64,000 nucleotides of DNA, from assembly GCA_017983515.1 (NCBI GenBank), contig JAGOBF010000004.1, positions 62,001 to 126,000 on the forward strand, read 5' to 3'. Position numbers and translations under genes: made by a program. Positions within the stretch are counted from its first letter, which is position 1; every line of letters begins with the position of its first letter. Positions 8,221-18,800 of the stretch are shown piece by piece. Under the pieces are notes generated by a model. That model had not been told where the DNA came from. It did no database searches and saw nothing but the letters and a program-made list of their open reading frames with translations. This DNA comes from Promineifilum sp. (lineage in GTDB: Bacteria > Chloroflexota > Anaerolineae > Promineifilales > Promineifilaceae).

Positions 8221-9600
8221 CTATTGCAGGCCGCTCAGTTCGAACGGTTGGCTGAGAAGCGTGAACACGGCCGACGCCGAGCCGATCGGCCGTTGGTAAG
8301 TCACGGCAAACTGCAATGTCTGATTGGGCGGCACCGTCCACGGAAACGGCGGATTCGTCGCCAGCAGCAGATAGTCGGAGCCGGCCGGGGTACGCAAGGA
8401 CACATCCTCCGACACGATGACCAGGGGCTGTACGCCGACGTTGGTCACTTGTCCCACGATAATCAGATTATTCAAATCGGGCGTGATCGTCGCCTGTTGC
8501 AGCGAGATAACCGCGCTCTGGCCGGCCGCCCCGCCGGCTGTGAACGGCAAAATGCCCTGCACCTGGCTGCCGTCGGGCGCGGTAATTGTCCAGGTCAGAT
8601 TGGGGCTGATCAGGCCGGCTGGTATCTGATAACCAGCCGTGGCGGTCACCGACTGCCCGGCGTTGACGAAGCCGCTCAGCGGTGGGTAATTTCCCAGACG
8701 GCTGGCGATGGGGTTCAGCGCATATTGATTGCCCAGTTCGTCGGACAACGTAAAGCGATAGGCGCTGGTGTCAATGGCCGACAGCCCCACGTTCTGCATC
8801 GCAAAATCGATCAGAAAAAAGCCGAAGCCGGCGGGGGCTTCCGGCCGATTGGTCAGGAAGGAACTGGCCTGGGGCGTGAATTGGGCGTCGCCCAGTTGGG
8901 CTGTTTCGCCCATCTGAATCACGTTGCCACTCGTCGTCTGCGACGCCGCGGCGACCTCGTAGCGGCCGCGCACCACTAGCCGATTGTCGTCATCACTCTC
9001 CAGTAACATGAGCGTAATGCCCGGCGTTTGCTGGTTGAAGACGCTGCGATCACTGCTGGGGACGAGATTGCGATTGTCGAAACTGAACGTGTGGGTCACG
9101 CCCTGGCGCGTGGTGACAACCATCTGCTGCCCCGGTGCGAGCGACTCCAGAAAGGTCTGGTTGGCCTCGGTGTCGTCCAGACCAAAGACGTAGTTAATGA
9201 TGGTGCCGTTGATCCAGACGGCCGTCGTCTCATCAACCTCCGGGCTCCACAGTCCATCGACGCCGATATTCTGCGGTTGCACCGCCCAGCGGCGGTCGAG
9301 TACGTCCAGCGTGGCCGGCGCGTCGAGCGTGACGGAGACCGTGCCGGAGTCGCTGACGCCGACGATGATCGGCTGGGCCACGGTTTGCTGGGTGGTTTCG
9401 GGGAAGGGGGTCGGTTCGCCGGCGGCGGGTGTGGCGTTGCCGGTCTGCTGGCCGCCCTCGCCGAGCATCGGCCGCAACAGGATAAAGCCCATGATGCAGG
9501 CGGCCAGCAAGGCAATGACCGCCACGATGCCCAGCAACAAGAGGGCGGGATTGGCGGTTAAGCGCTGTCTGGGGGTGGGGGACTGCTGATCGGCCGACAT
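8221..9600 (-). CDS. Membrane-anchored extracytoplasmic protein, unknown function
   Basis: 459 residues. The N terminus is cytoplasmic and Pro/Arg-rich, with a single transmembrane helix at about 20-45, then a Thr/Pro linker and an exported beta-rich region of about 370 residues. A segment near 180-300 (GETAQLGDAQFTPQ..., FFLIDFAMQNVG) resembles the DUF4352-like Ig fold of Gram-positive and Chloroflexota lipoproteins. The last 100 residues form a further beta domain (NNLIIVGQVTNVGVQPL). It lies 45 bases downstream of the Calx-beta protein gene on the same strand and is probably co-transcribed with it. Confidence 0.65.
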   Translation of the reverse strand: MSADQQSPTPRQRLTANPALLLLGIVAVIALLAACIMGFILLRPMLGEGGQQTGNATPAAGEPTPFPETTQQTVAQPIIVGVSDSGTVSVTLDAPATLDVLDRRWAVQPQNIGVDGLWSPEVDETTAVWINGTIINYVFGLDDTEANQTFLESLAPGQQMVVTTRQGVTHTFSFDNRNLVPSSDRSVFNQQTPGITLMLLESDDDNRLVVRGRYEVAAASQTTSGNVIQMGETAQLGDAQFTPQASSFLTNRPEAPAGFGFFLIDFAMQNVGLSAIDTSAYRFTLSDELGNQYALNPIASRLGNYPPLSGFVNAGQSVTATAGYQIPAGLISPNLTWTITAPDGSQVQGILPFTAGGAAGQSAVISLQQATITPDLNNLIIVGQVTNVGVQPLVIVSEDVSLRTPAGSDYLLLATNPPFPWTVPPNQTLQFAVTYQRPIGSASAVFTLLSQPFELSGLQ

Positions 9601-9645
9601 AATACTGGTGACAAGACGCCGGCGGCGTACCTGTGGTTCCGCTCC

Positions 9646-11484
9646 TTACGGGATGCCAATGGGCAGCGGCAACGGGGCCACGCGCACGGCGATGTTGGAT
9701 TCTCCGGGGCCGACGATCTGGCTGTAGTTGAGCAAAGGCACTTCGACTCGCACCGCCCCGCTACTGGGCACGGCCTCGAAGCGTACGGATCCGGCCTGAT
9801 TGGTGTAGCCGAAGGCGATAAGCCGGCCGTTGGTGTTGTCGAACAGGGCCACGGCCACGTCGATGATGCCCTCGTTGGTCTCCGGCGTGAAATTGAAATT
9901 ACTGTCGTAAAAGACGGTCACGTTGACCGTAGACACGCCCTGCGAACCAACCGGCGGCGTGGCCGTGGGCAACGGCTGAATGGTTACTTCGGGAATGACG
10001 ACCGGCGACGGGGTCAGGATGGCCGATAGATCGAAGGGCGTCACCGTGGGGAAAGGCGTGATGGTTGGGGCGATGGGTATCACTCCGCCACCCCCGCCGC
10101 CCGTGGTGGGGGGCAAGGTCGGCGTCGCCGTGGGGGGCACGGTCGACGTGCAAGCCAGCGTGTAGGTAAACTGGGCGGCCTGGGCCAACGGCACCGGGTT
10201 GACCGGCCCCACGAGCACATGGAGCCAACCGGTGTAGGTGGACTTATACGTCAGCCGGCTGCCCTTGTCGCCCACTGCCTTGTCGTCATTGCCCAGCTGT
10301 GGGTTGAAATCCTCGCCATTGGGGCCAAGGAAGATGATGTTCGTGTCGGTCACGCTGGAGAGTTCGGTCGTTTCACAGGTGATGGTTGTCCCCGGCTTAA
10401 TCCAGATGCGATAGAAATCCTGATCCGGACCCTCGCGAAACGGGGGGACGAAGTTAAAAGCCTGCGACTGGTTCTCGCCGAAGAGACAGGCAATTTCCAA
10501 TTGGCCGTTGGGTTCGCAGGCGTCGGACCCGGCTCTTGTCGGCAGCAGCGTCGGCGTCGGCGTCGGCGTCGGCTCGTCCATCGCATCGACCATCAGGCAA
10601 TAGGTCTTGTTGGCGGCGTCGGCCGGGCTTTTGTTGACCACCCGCGCAAAATAAATGCCGGTCGCATTGGCCCGCACGACGACCTGGGACTGCAACTGGC
10701 CGGCTGTGCCGATGTCGTCATTTTCGGCAATCGGCTCGCCATTCTGGTTATAGATCTTGAGAACCGTATCGATTCCCGGCGATAGCTGGTCAGTCAGAAT
10801 TTTGTAGAACGTGCCGTTCTTGACGGCGAAGGCGTAGTAATCCAGGTCGCCGGGCGGCCAGAGTGTGAGCTGGCAGGTGGCCGCGGCGTCGGGCTGAATC
10901 TGGTACGCTTCCTGGAAGGTATTGTTCGGTTCGGTTAGATCGACGAAGATGGGCGTGCCCGTGGCGGCCGTGGGGCGAGGCGTGACCGTCGCCACGTCGT
11001 CATCGGTAATGATCAATTGGGCCTGAGAAGTCCCCAGAGTGGCCGTATCCCGTGTCTGCAACTGAAGGATCAGATTGATGGTCTCGTTGGGCTCATTGAG
11101 TATGTTGTCGTTATTGATCGTGACTTCAAACGTCTGGGTATTCTGGGTTGAACTCGTGAAGGTCAGTTGCCCGGATTTGGATATGTAATCTCCGCCCGCG
11201 CCCTCGGTGGCTGTGCCCTGCACAGTCAGGTAGCTGACGATGACGTCTTCTCCGGCGTCCGGCGTCAAGGTCACGCTGACACCGATCACCGCCGGCCCCT
11301 GGTTTTCGGCCACGGTGTAGACCGTATTGACGAAGCCGACGGTGGGTTTGGTTTGCTGGGCGGGAATAGCACGAACGGAAGGGGGATGCGATGCCGCGCT
11401 CAAGTAGGCGATTAGGATTGCCGTACCCAAGAGGACAAAGGGAGATTGCCGCCAAATCCGCGCACGTGTAATGCGTTTAATCAT
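9646..11484 (-). CDS. Secreted protein with Calx-beta and PPC-like domains
   Basis: A 612-residue exported protein. A signal segment ends near residue 40. Residues about 48-142 form a Calx-beta domain (VGFVNTVYTVAENQG..., ITINNDN.LNEPNETINL, ITDDD). Two domains like the bacterial pre-peptidase C-terminal fold follow at about 180-300 (EPNNTFQEAYQI..., GDLDYYAFAV, ENDDIGTAGQLQSQ) and about 320-445 (ACEPNGQLEIACLF..., DQDFYRIWIKPG). A Pro/Thr linker with a Gly run leads to a C-terminal SdrD-B-like module (VFYDSNFNFTPETNEGI, TNQAGSVRFEA). No protease domain is present. The calcium-binding adhesive role is inferred from the domain types. Confidence 0.8.
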   Translation of the reverse strand: MIKRITRARIWRQSPFVLLGTAILIAYLSAASHPPSVRAIPAQQTKPTVGFVNTVYTVAENQGPAVIGVSVTLTPDAGEDVIVSYLTVQGTATEGAGGDYISKSGQLTFTSSTQNTQTFEVTINNDNILNEPNETINLILQLQTRDTATLGTSQAQLIITDDDVATVTPRPTAATGTPIFVDLTEPNNTFQEAYQIQPDAAATCQLTLWPPGDLDYYAFAVKNGTFYKILTDQLSPGIDTVLKIYNQNGEPIAENDDIGTAGQLQSQVVVRANATGIYFARVVNKSPADAANKTYCLMVDAMDEPTPTPTPTLLPTRAGSDACEPNGQLEIACLFGENQSQAFNFVPPFREGPDQDFYRIWIKPGTTITCETTELSSVTDTNIIFLGPNGEDFNPQLGNDDKAVGDKGSRLTYKSTYTGWLHVLVGPVNPVPLAQAAQFTYTLACTSTVPPTATPTLPPTTGGGGGGVIPIAPTITPFPTVTPFDLSAILTPSPVVIPEVTIQPLPTATPPVGSQGVSTVNVTVFYDSNFNFTPETNEGIIDVAVALFDNTNGRLIAFGYTNQAGSVRFEAVPSSGAVRVEVPLLNYSQIVGPGESNIAVRVAPLPLPIGIP

Positions 11485-11592
11485 GTGCCTCTACATTGGT
11501 CTCCGCGCGGCCGTGTCGCCACCAGGACAGACTGATTATAGGGCTACAATAACCGGCGGGCAAATCGCGCGCCGGCCGGGGCTACTCCGAAC

Positions 11593-11625
11593 AAAAAACA
11601 GCCGGGAAATACTCATCCCGGCTGT
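11593..11625 (-). terminator. Terminator of clpP
   Basis: A 10-bp stem ACAGCCGGGA/TCCCGGCTGT with an 8-nt loop, followed on the minus strand by a run of six T. It lies 36 bases past the clpP stop. Confidence 0.9.
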
Positions 11626-11660
11626 CTCGCGTTCATGTGAACTGAAAATAAAATCTCTTT

Positions 11661-12281
11661 CTAAAGGCCGTTGCCGTTCAGACTCTGGGCGTTGTCGAGT
11701 ACCTGGTCCACCAAACCGTATTCGCGAGCCTGGAGCGCGGTCATATACAGATCGCGGTCGGTATCCTTTTGGATGCGTTCAACTGTCTGGCCGGTGTGTT
11801 GGCTGAGGATGCCGTTCAGGTCGGTGCGCAGCCGCAGGATCTCCTGGGCCTGAATGGCGATGTCCGAGGCCTGGCCACGCGCGCCGCCCAGCGGCTGATG
11901 GAGATGGATGGTGGCGTTGGGCAGCGCATAGCGCATTCCATGAGTGCCGGCGGCCAGCAGGATCGTCCCAAAGCTGGCCGTGAAGCCGACGGCCACGGTC
12001 GATACCGGGCATTCCACCTGCTGCATCGTATCGTAAATAGCCATGCCGGCATATACCTGCCCGCCGGGCGAGTTAATGTACATGCGAATAGGCTTCGAGC
12101 TGTCTTCGCTGGCCAACCACAACAATTGGGCCACCGTCAGGTTGGCGATCTGATCGTTGATGGGCGTGCCCAGAATGATGATGCGCTCTTTCAGCAAGAG
12201 CGAGAATATATCGTAGGCGCGCTCTCCCCGGCCGGTCGATTCGACCACCATGGGCACGAGCGCCGTTGGAATTTCGAACAT
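11661..12281 (-). CDS. clpP: ATP-dependent Clp protease proteolytic subunit
   Basis: 206 residues, the usual ClpP length. The start is the ATG at 12281, 8 bases after GAGGAG. The longer open frame runs into tig and is rejected. The serine protease forms a tetradecameric barrel fed by Clp ATPases. Visible features are [16 protein letters not shown], the nucleophile in [12 protein letters not shown] (most ClpPs have ASMG, so Met is replaced by Phe), the histidine in IHLHQPLGG and the aspartate in DTDRD. It follows tig by 115 bases, the classic tig-clpP order. clpX is not next, since a terminator and a secreted-protein gene follow. Confidence 0.96.
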   Translation of the reverse strand: MFEIPTALVPMVVESTGRGERAYDIFSLLLKERIIILGTPINDQIANLTVAQLLWLASEDSSKPIRMYINSPGGQVYAGMAIYDTMQQVECPVSTVAVGFTASFGTILLAAGTHGMRYALPNATIHLHQPLGGARGQASDIAIQAQEILRLRTDLNGILSQHTGQTVERIQKDTDRDLYMTALQAREYGLVDQVLDNAQSLNGNGL

Positions 12282-12396
12282 AACTGCTTCTCCTCGAACC
12301 TGACCGCTGCCGGCTACCGGAGCCGGTGCGGAAGACGGTAAAGCGCCGGGCGGGACGCCGGTCGATTGAGTATATCCGGCGACCGTTAGAATCCCG

Positions 12397-13824
12397 TTAT
12401 TCTTCCTCTTCGACCGCCTCATCCCCCAAGGCCTCCAGATCGGGCGCATTGCCGCTGAAAATGGCTCGCACGCGCTCGTAAGCCTTGTTACTCAGGACTT
12501 CGCTGCTGATGAGGTCGAATCCCTGGCCGCTGCGATAGTAGCTGCGCATGCTGTCGCGCAGGCCTTCGTTGTCGAAACGGCCGATCCGCTCGTCGATCAC
12601 GTTGTCGACATCGGCCGCCTCCACCCGCAGCCTCTCATCGAGTATAAACTGGCGCAACGCCAGTTGGTGACGCAATTGATCTTCGGCGTTTTCGCTGAAG
12701 TCGGCGCGCAGGCTGTCCTCGGTCATGCCCTGGAGGTTTAGATAGTCTTCGTATTTCCATCCGCTGCGAGTCAGACGGCTCTTGAAATCCTCGACCATGT
12801 CGTCGATCTGCGCGTCGATGGCCGCCGGTGGATAGACCATCGTCGAATTCTCGATCAGATGATGAATCATGTCGTCGATGACTTTTTCCTTGACGGCGCC
12901 CTCGGCCTGTTTGGTCAGATCGCTCCGCAGCGCAGCGCGCAACTCGTCGAGCGTCTCATATTTGCCTTCCAACTTGGCCAGTTCGTCGTCAAGCTCCGGC
13001 AACTCACGCTTTTTGACCTCCAGTACGGTGATATCGAAGGTCGCCTCGCGGCCGGCGTATTCTTCATCATGTTCGTAGGGGTCGGGGAAAGTGAAACCGA
13101 ACTGCTTCTGGTCGCCGACGGCCATGCCGACCACGTTGTCGACAAACGAGGTGTCGGGAAACAGCGTCTTATCGTCGAGCAGGATGTCCAGGTGCTCTTC
13201 CTCGAAAAGGGTTTCGCTCTCGGCCGCGCCTGCTTCGGCTTCGCCTTCCTGAGTCTCAGCTTCCTCGGCCGAACCTTCCTCCGCTTCGCCGGCCGAGGGT
13301 CGCGGGGCCAGCCGTCCGTTGCCGGCGATAGCCACCACATCTCCGGCCTGGGCCGGGCGGTCGACAGCTTCGATGTTCTGGTGTCGCACGCGGACGTATT
13401 CCAGGGCCTCGTTGAGCGCCTCGTCCGTCACTTCGGCGTCCTCAACGTCCTGCCGAATCACCCGGTAATCGCCCAATACGACCGTGGGAGCCAGGGGAAC
13501 GGAAAAGGTGAACACGACTGGGTTGGACTCGATATTCTCCAGCGTCGGCCGGGCGTAGGGGTCGATGTCCTGCTGTTGAAGGGCCTCTTCAAACACCGGC
13601 TGCACCAGGTCCTCGATGGCCTCGGCGCGCAGCGTGTCCTCGCCGATGCGGCGCACGAGGACGTCATAGGGTGCCTTGCCGGGTCGGAAACCGGGCAGCT
13701 GAACCTCGCGGGCCAACTGGCGCGCCTTCACCTGCATGGCCTTGTGTACCCGTTCCTCGTCCACTTCGATGGTCAATGTCAATTGCCGACGATCGTCTTC
13801 AGCCGTTTGAATGGTTAGCGTCAC
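12397..13824 (-). CDS. tig: Trigger factor with acidic insert in the PPIase region
   Basis: A ribosome-bound chaperone of 475 residues. The start is GTG at 13824 behind AAGAGGT; the longer frame extends through a terminator into tRNA-Leu and is rejected. The N-terminal ribosome-binding domain shows the signature [17 protein letters not shown] near residue 45. The central FKBP-like domain is interrupted at about 170-205 by a low-complexity, almost purely acidic stretch rich in E, A, G and S. The C-terminal helical chaperone domain follows (about 275-450) and the protein ends in an acidic EEEE tail. It lies upstream of clpP and was probably transcribed with it. Confidence 0.95.
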   Translation of the reverse strand: MTLTIQTAEDDRRQLTLTIEVDEERVHKAMQVKARQLAREVQLPGFRPGKAPYDVLVRRIGEDTLRAEAIEDLVQPVFEEALQQQDIDPYARPTLENIESNPVVFTFSVPLAPTVVLGDYRVIRQDVEDAEVTDEALNEALEYVRVRHQNIEAVDRPAQAGDVVAIAGNGRLAPRPSAGEAEEGSAEEAETQEGEAEAGAAESETLFEEEHLDILLDDKTLFPDTSFVDNVVGMAVGDQKQFGFTFPDPYEHDEEYAGREATFDITVLEVKKRELPELDDELAKLEGKYETLDELRAALRSDLTKQAEGAVKEKVIDDMIHHLIENSTMVYPPAAIDAQIDDMVEDFKSRLTRSGWKYEDYLNLQGMTEDSLRADFSENAEDQLRHQLALRQFILDERLRVEAADVDNVIDERIGRFDNEGLRDSMRSYYRSGQGFDLISSEVLSNKAYERVRAIFSGNAPDLEALGDEAVEEEE

Positions 13825-13840
13825 AGCGATACCTCTTGAA

Positions 13841-13867
13841 TAAAAAAGCGTTGCCGCAGCGCAACGC
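13841..13867 (-). terminator. Terminator between tRNA-Leu and tig
   Basis: Read on the minus strand: stem GCGTTGC, a 6-nt loop, GCAACGC, then six T. It ends the tRNA-Leu transcript just before the tig ribosome site. Confidence 0.8.
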
Positions 13868-13882
13868 CTTGGATTTTGGTAA

Positions 13883-13964
13883 TGGGGATGGAGGGACTCG
13901 AACCCACACGCCTTTCGACACATGATTCTAAGTCATGCGCGTCTGCCAATTCCGCCACATCCCC
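13883..13964 (-). tRNA. tRNA-Leu (anticodon TAG)
   Basis: An 82-nt class II tRNA. The acceptor GGGGATG pairs with CATCCCC and the D-loop region is GCGGAATTGGCAGACGC. The anticodon stem CATGA/TCATG holds CTTAGAA (anticodon TAG). A variable arm follows, and the T arm contains GTTCGAGTCC. The discriminator is A and CCA is not encoded. Confidence 0.95.
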
Positions 13965-13979
13965 GACAGAACAACTGAT

Positions 13980-14007
13980 ATTATAGCTCACCCGTCGGCG
14001 TTGCCAA
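13980..14007 (-). promoter_or_regulatory. Promoter of tRNA-Leu
   Basis: Minus-strand TTGGCA (14007-14002), a 16-bp spacer and TATAAT (13985-13980), 15 bp before the tRNA 5' end. Confidence 0.65.
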
Positions 14008-14321
14008 AATCCCGCGCCGTGTTACTCTAATAGAGAAAGCCACCACAGATTTCACAGATTGCGCGGACTTTTCAGAGAGGCACCCGAGACATCTGTGGCA
14101 TTTCCAGGCACGTTGCCTATCGGAGAAACAAGGCCAGACAGAGCGGCGGTTGAAGCTCCTTAAGAGTCGTACCGATGTCGTTCATCTGTCAGGTCTGGGT
14201 GCAGGAAACACTGTGAAACCGCGCAAATGATTGCTGGATTCAAGAGACCTGGCTGGCAGCGGCCTTCGACCGCGTTTCGGAGCCGCCGACTCTCCAGGTC
14301 GCCAACCTCAAGGATTTGCCC
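14008..14321. other. Intergenic region with a CAGATT palindrome and a structured leader
   Basis: No gene is seen. CCACAGAT (14043-14050) and ATCTGTGG (14091-14098) form an inverted repeat of the CAGATT type that recurs in other gaps of this window. Nearer the deaminase gene, GACCTGG (14246-14252) pairs with CCAGGTC (14294-14300) and encloses a second helix GCGGC (14259-14263)/GCCGC (14283-14287). This could be a leader structure in the mRNA. I cannot match it to a known riboswitch. Confidence 0.45.
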
Positions 14322-15719
14322 ATGACCACGCTATTAGCCAGGAACGCTCACTTATTGGTTACGATGGACGATGAGCGCCGCGAGATCGCCGGCGGGGGGC
14401 TGTTCGTGCGCGACAACGTCATCGAGGCCGTCGGCCCCAGTGAATCGCTGCCGCCGACGGCTGACACCGTCATTGATCTGCACGACCATGTCGTCTTACC
14501 CGGCCTCATCAACACCCACCATCACCTTTACCAGAGCCTGACCCGGGTCATCGCCCAGGATGCCGACCTCTTCACCTGGCTCAAGACCCTTTATCCCATC
14601 TGGGCCAACCTGACCGACGAGGCCGTCTACGTCAGCACCATCACCGGCCTGGCCGAGCTGGCCCTGTCGGGTTGCACCACCAGCAGCGACCACCTCTATA
14701 TCTTCCCCAACGACTGCACGCTGGACAGCCAGATACGGGCCGCGGCCGACATTGGCGTGCGCTTCCATGCCGCGCGCGGCTCCATGTCGTTGGGCGAAAG
14801 CCAGGGGGGCTTGCCGCCCGACCGCGTGACGGAAGACGAAGCGTTTATCCTGCGCGACAGCCGCCGGCTCATAGAGACTTACCACGACGCCGCGCGCCAC
14901 GCCATGACGCGGGTCGTGCTGGCCCCCTGCTCTCCCTTCTCGGTCACGCCCGACCTGATGCGCGAATCGGCGGCGATGGCGCGCGCATACGGCGTGCGGC
15001 TGCACACCCATCTGGCCGAGACCATTGAGGAAGAAGCGTTTTGCCTGGAGACGTTCGGCCTGCGCCCCGTGCCCTACGTCGAATCACTGGGCTGGACGGG
15101 TGATGACGTGTGGCACGCCCATTGCGTCCACATGAGCGCGGGCGAGATCGACCTTTTCGGCCGCACACGCACTGGCGTGGCCCATTGCCCGTCGAGCAAC
15201 ATGCGGCTGGCTAGCGGCATCTGTCACGTACTCGACCTGCGGCGCGCCGGCGCGCCGGTGGGTCTGGGCGTCGACGGCTCGGCCTCCAACGACGGCGGCC
15301 ACCTGCTGGCCGAGGCCCGCCAGGCCATGCTGCTGCAGCGCGTCGCCCCGGATCGTTACCTGTCGGAAGCGCCGGGCGGCCGGGGCGGGTTCGCGGGCAG
15401 CGCGGCCGCCTTGTCAGCCCGCGAGGCGCTGGAGATAGCCACGCGCGGCAGCGCGGCTGTGCTGGGGCGCGACGATGTAGGCTATCTGGCTCCCGGCATG
15501 AGCGCCGACTTCATCGCCCTCGATCTGAACCACGTCGGCTACGCCGGGGCGTGGCACGATCCGGCGGCGGCCGTGCTCTTCTGTGGCCCGCGCGGCGTCG
15601 ATTGGTCGGTCATCAATGGGCGGGTGGTGGTGAAGGAAGGCCGGCTGACGACGGTCGATCTCGACCAGCATTTGCCGCGCCACAACGCCATCTCGCGGGC
15701 GATGATCGATCAGAAGTAA
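14322..15719 (+). CDS. 8-oxoguanine deaminase-like amidohydrolase
   Basis: 465 residues; ATG at 14322 sits 8 bases after AAGG. A Zn-dependent TIM-barrel hydrolase of the cytosine/8-oxoguanine deaminase (AtzB/TrzN-like) group. Ligands and catalytic motifs seen are the HxH in GLINTHHHLYQSLTR near 60, HTHLAETIEEEAF near 232, WHAHCVHM near 265 and VDGSASNDGGH near 310. The overall pattern, including TTSSDHLYIFP, is that of 8-oxoguanine deaminase, which converts 8-oxoguanine to urate and ammonia. Specificity within this superfamily is hard to read, so atrazine-type or guanine substrates remain possible. It is a single-gene unit facing a convergent beta-helix gene. Confidence 0.8.
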   Translation: MTTLLARNAHLLVTMDDERREIAGGGLFVRDNVIEAVGPSESLPPTADTVIDLHDHVVLPGLINTHHHLYQSLTRVIAQDADLFTWLKTLYPIWANLTDEAVYVSTITGLAELALSGCTTSSDHLYIFPNDCTLDSQIRAAADIGVRFHAARGSMSLGESQGGLPPDRVTEDEAFILRDSRRLIETYHDAARHAMTRVVLAPCSPFSVTPDLMRESAAMARAYGVRLHTHLAETIEEEAFCLETFGLRPVPYVESLGWTGDDVWHAHCVHMSAGEIDLFGRTRTGVAHCPSSNMRLASGICHVLDLRRAGAPVGLGVDGSASNDGGHLLAEARQAMLLQRVAPDRYLSEAPGGRGGFAGSAAALSAREALEIATRGSAAVLGRDDVGYLAPGMSADFIALDLNHVGYAGAWHDPAAAVLFCGPRGVDWSVINGRVVVKEGRLTTVDLDQHLPRHNAISRAMIDQK

Positions 15720-15777
15720 TTTGGCGGCCGACCAGCGTGGACAAATGATTGAAGTTGAAGAATTAACACCGATATGA

Positions 15778-15829
15778 CACAGATAAGACGGATAGAACGG
15801 ATTGACCCTCGTTCTATCCGTGTTCTGTG
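15778..15829. repeat. Intergenic palindrome between convergent genes
   Basis: A perfect 12-bp inverted repeat ACGGATAGAACG (15788-15799)/CGTTCTATCCGT (15810-15821) is extended outward by CACAGA and TCTGTG. It may end transcription in both directions. Its CACAGAT-type ends match other intergenic palindromes here. Confidence 0.6.
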
Positions 15830-15889
15830 CCTGTTGAATTCTTAATATACCAAAGCCCTTATCATCCGCTTCTATCCGTAGCCAATTCA

Positions 15890-18800
15890 TTATTTCTGAA
15901 TATGAAGCCCGTCGATGGGGACGGGATAATCGGCGGCGGCCGAGTTCCAGTAGGCCGAGACCGCGCCGCCCGGCGCGACGGCCAGCACCGTTTGGTTGGT
16001 GCCGGCTACGCCCTTGACGTTGAAATTATTCATCACAGTCAGGTAAACGGTCATCGTGGCCCCATCATACCAGGCCGACGTCACGTTCTCCACGGCCATG
16101 CCGGCCAACGTCGAACCATCAAAGAATAACGGCTGCCACACGCCGGCCGTCGTCGCGCCGAGGTTTGTCGGTGCGAAGGCCAACAAGTCCTCATCAGCGG
16201 CCTTGATCGATTGATTGCCATTTTTGACCGTCGCCGCGCCGCTCGTGCTGATGAGCAGCGTGCCGCCGGGTCGCACAGCCAGCGCGTCAATTTTCTCGCC
16301 CGACGTCGATAGGGCCACGTCCGATCCATCAAAGTACGGCTCAAAGTATCCGGCCGTCGTCGCGCCGATTTGGGAGGGCACAAAACGGGCTATGTCCTGG
16401 GGGTCAACGGTGAAAGTGGCGCCGGTCTGAGCCGACAGCTTCACGCGTGCCTTAAAGACCAGCAACAGGGAACCGTCTTCGAGGATAACAAAATCACTGA
16501 GCGCTTTGGTGATGCCCACGTCGGACGCATCGAAGTAAACCGACCAAGCGTTAATGAAGTTATCGTACCGCAAAATGTCGCCCGGTGAATAGGCCAGACT
16601 GCGCGCGCTGCCGGCTTTTACCGTGGTCAGATAGAAAGTCGCCACCGGGCCGGATGTTGTGCGGCCGTTGACAAAGGTGCAGGTCACCGCTTCACCCGGA
16701 TCGAGAACAATATGGGCCGGGTCATTGCCGTCATCATCGCCGGCACAAGTGGCGGTGGAGAGGGCCCATCCGGGCATGGGCGCTTCGGTCACACTATGGG
16801 TCGCGCCAGGCGACAGATAGCCGGAATCGTGGCTCTGGCCGTGGCTCAGGCTGAAGTTGCCGTAGGTTGTGGTGAAGCTGAACGTGCCGGGCGTGTCCGG
16901 CGGGTCGGTCTGTTTGAGAACGGTGATGCGACCCATCTTGCGATGGGTAAATGAGCAGGTAACTGAATCACCGACCGCCAGAGTGAGGGCATGGGGCGCA
17001 TCGTCGTTATCGCAAACAGCAGCCTGCTCCCAACCCGTGGGAGCCGTCGCCGTCACTGAATACGCCCCCGGCTCCACATCGAACGTCTGGCTATCGCCGC
17101 CAGCCATCGAGAAGGCCCCACCGGGATCAAGCGTAAAATCGAATGACTGCGGGTCGTCGCCCGGTTCGACCGCGTTGGTGACGATGAGTCGCGGCCGCCG
17201 CGAACTGCTAAAGGTGCAGGTGATCGTCTCATCGGCGGCGAGGACGATGGCGTCGGGCGAAGAGCCGTCGCTGCAGGTGGCTGTCGTCGTCCATCCATCG
17301 ACCGAACCGGCGGTGATGGAATAGACGCCGGCCTCCAGAAAGCCGGATTCCTGTTGCAGACCGGCGGACAGGGTGAACGTTGTGGGGGCAAAGCTCGCCG
17401 TATAGTCGAACGTTTGCGATGCGCCGGCAGGAAGCGTCGTTTGGGCGACGATGATGCGGCCGATATGGGGCAGCTCGTGAATGCCAATATCGGGCGGGCC
17501 GCTCATTGAACGTGGTTGGGCGAAGAAATCATCTAACAACTCGGCCAGAGCCTGCCCGCCATCGAGCGCGGGCGATGTGTAAGTCAGGCGATACTGGTCG
17601 GGGTCGGGTGCCGTGTTTTTGGCCGGCGGCGGGGGGGCCGGGTGGGCCAGCTGGGGATTGCCGATCACGCGCCCCGGCTCGCCGGCAAACCACGACGCAG
17701 GCGGGGCGACGCTATAGAGATTGTGGGCCACGGTGAACGTGGTGAAATTGGCGTTGGCTCCCTGGACGCGCAGGATGGCACCGGGCGTGTTTTGCAGGAT
17801 GAGATTATTGATGAAGCGCGAACCAGCGTAGGACGCGCCATCGTCAAACTGGATGTTGTTGACGCCGTTGGCCGATTCGCCGCGCGCGTTGGCGAAGGTG
17901 TTGTTGGCTACCAGAGCGCCATTGAGCCCACCGCCCCCCCGCTGGGTGGAAACGCCGAAATTATTACTGCAACCGATGACGATATTGTTGATGATGAGCT
18001 GGCCGGAACTGAGCGGGGGAGGAGTTTCAAGCGGCAAAAAGCTCTCGTCGCGCACTTGTATTCCCGGAGCCGTGGTGTAGAAAACCGATGCCCCCTTGCG
18101 CATGAACGCCGGATCGTCTGTGCAGTAGACCAGATTGCTGCGGACGATGGGGTTTGTAGTTGAATTCAAATACAGATTGGCGTGGTAGTTATCGTAGACG
18201 ACGTTGTTTTCCAGGACAACGTTCTCGCTGACTCGGCCGGCTACCAGACCTTCGCCGTAATTGTTATAGATACGATTGCCCCTGGCGGTGGCGTTCGTGG
18301 TTTCGATGAAGGCCAGAGCGCTGCCGCCGATGGGATCGCCGCTCACGTAGATATGCCCGCTGGAATCGAGCCACGCGGCCGTCAGGTCATCGGTGAAGGG
18401 ATTGAAAGGTATCTGGTCGCCGTCGAAGTAGAGCGACCAGGTGGCTGATGTCTCATCGAACGCGGCCAGGTCTTCCCTGTCGATTGACAGAAAGCCTATC
18501 GTGCCGTCGGCCGCGGTGCTGATCAGCAGCCTGCCGTCCGGCGCGCGATCCAGGGCGTCGATATTGGTGTTGGTTGACAGGCCCATTTCCGCAGCGCTTT
18601 TGTAGAATGAAAAACCGCCGCCGGTGATCCGATCCCACGAGTCGACGGCCGAGGGCGAAAAACGCACCAGATCGCCGGCGCCGATCGCGGTAGCCACGCC
18701 TTCAATCGACACCGTCGTCTGGCCGGCAAAACTCATCAGAATAGGCGCGCAGCCAGCGCAGGGCAAAGATTCCGGTGGGGCGCTCTCGATCTGGAAGGCG

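Noticed and set aside
12397..12449. Extended N terminus of ClpP
   Set aside because: The extension overlaps tig and lacks ClpP homology. An ATG with a good ribosome site exists at 12281.
13825..13923. Extended N terminus of trigger factor
   Set aside because: The extension runs through a terminator into tRNA-Leu. The GTG at 13824 has a ribosome site and gives the family start.
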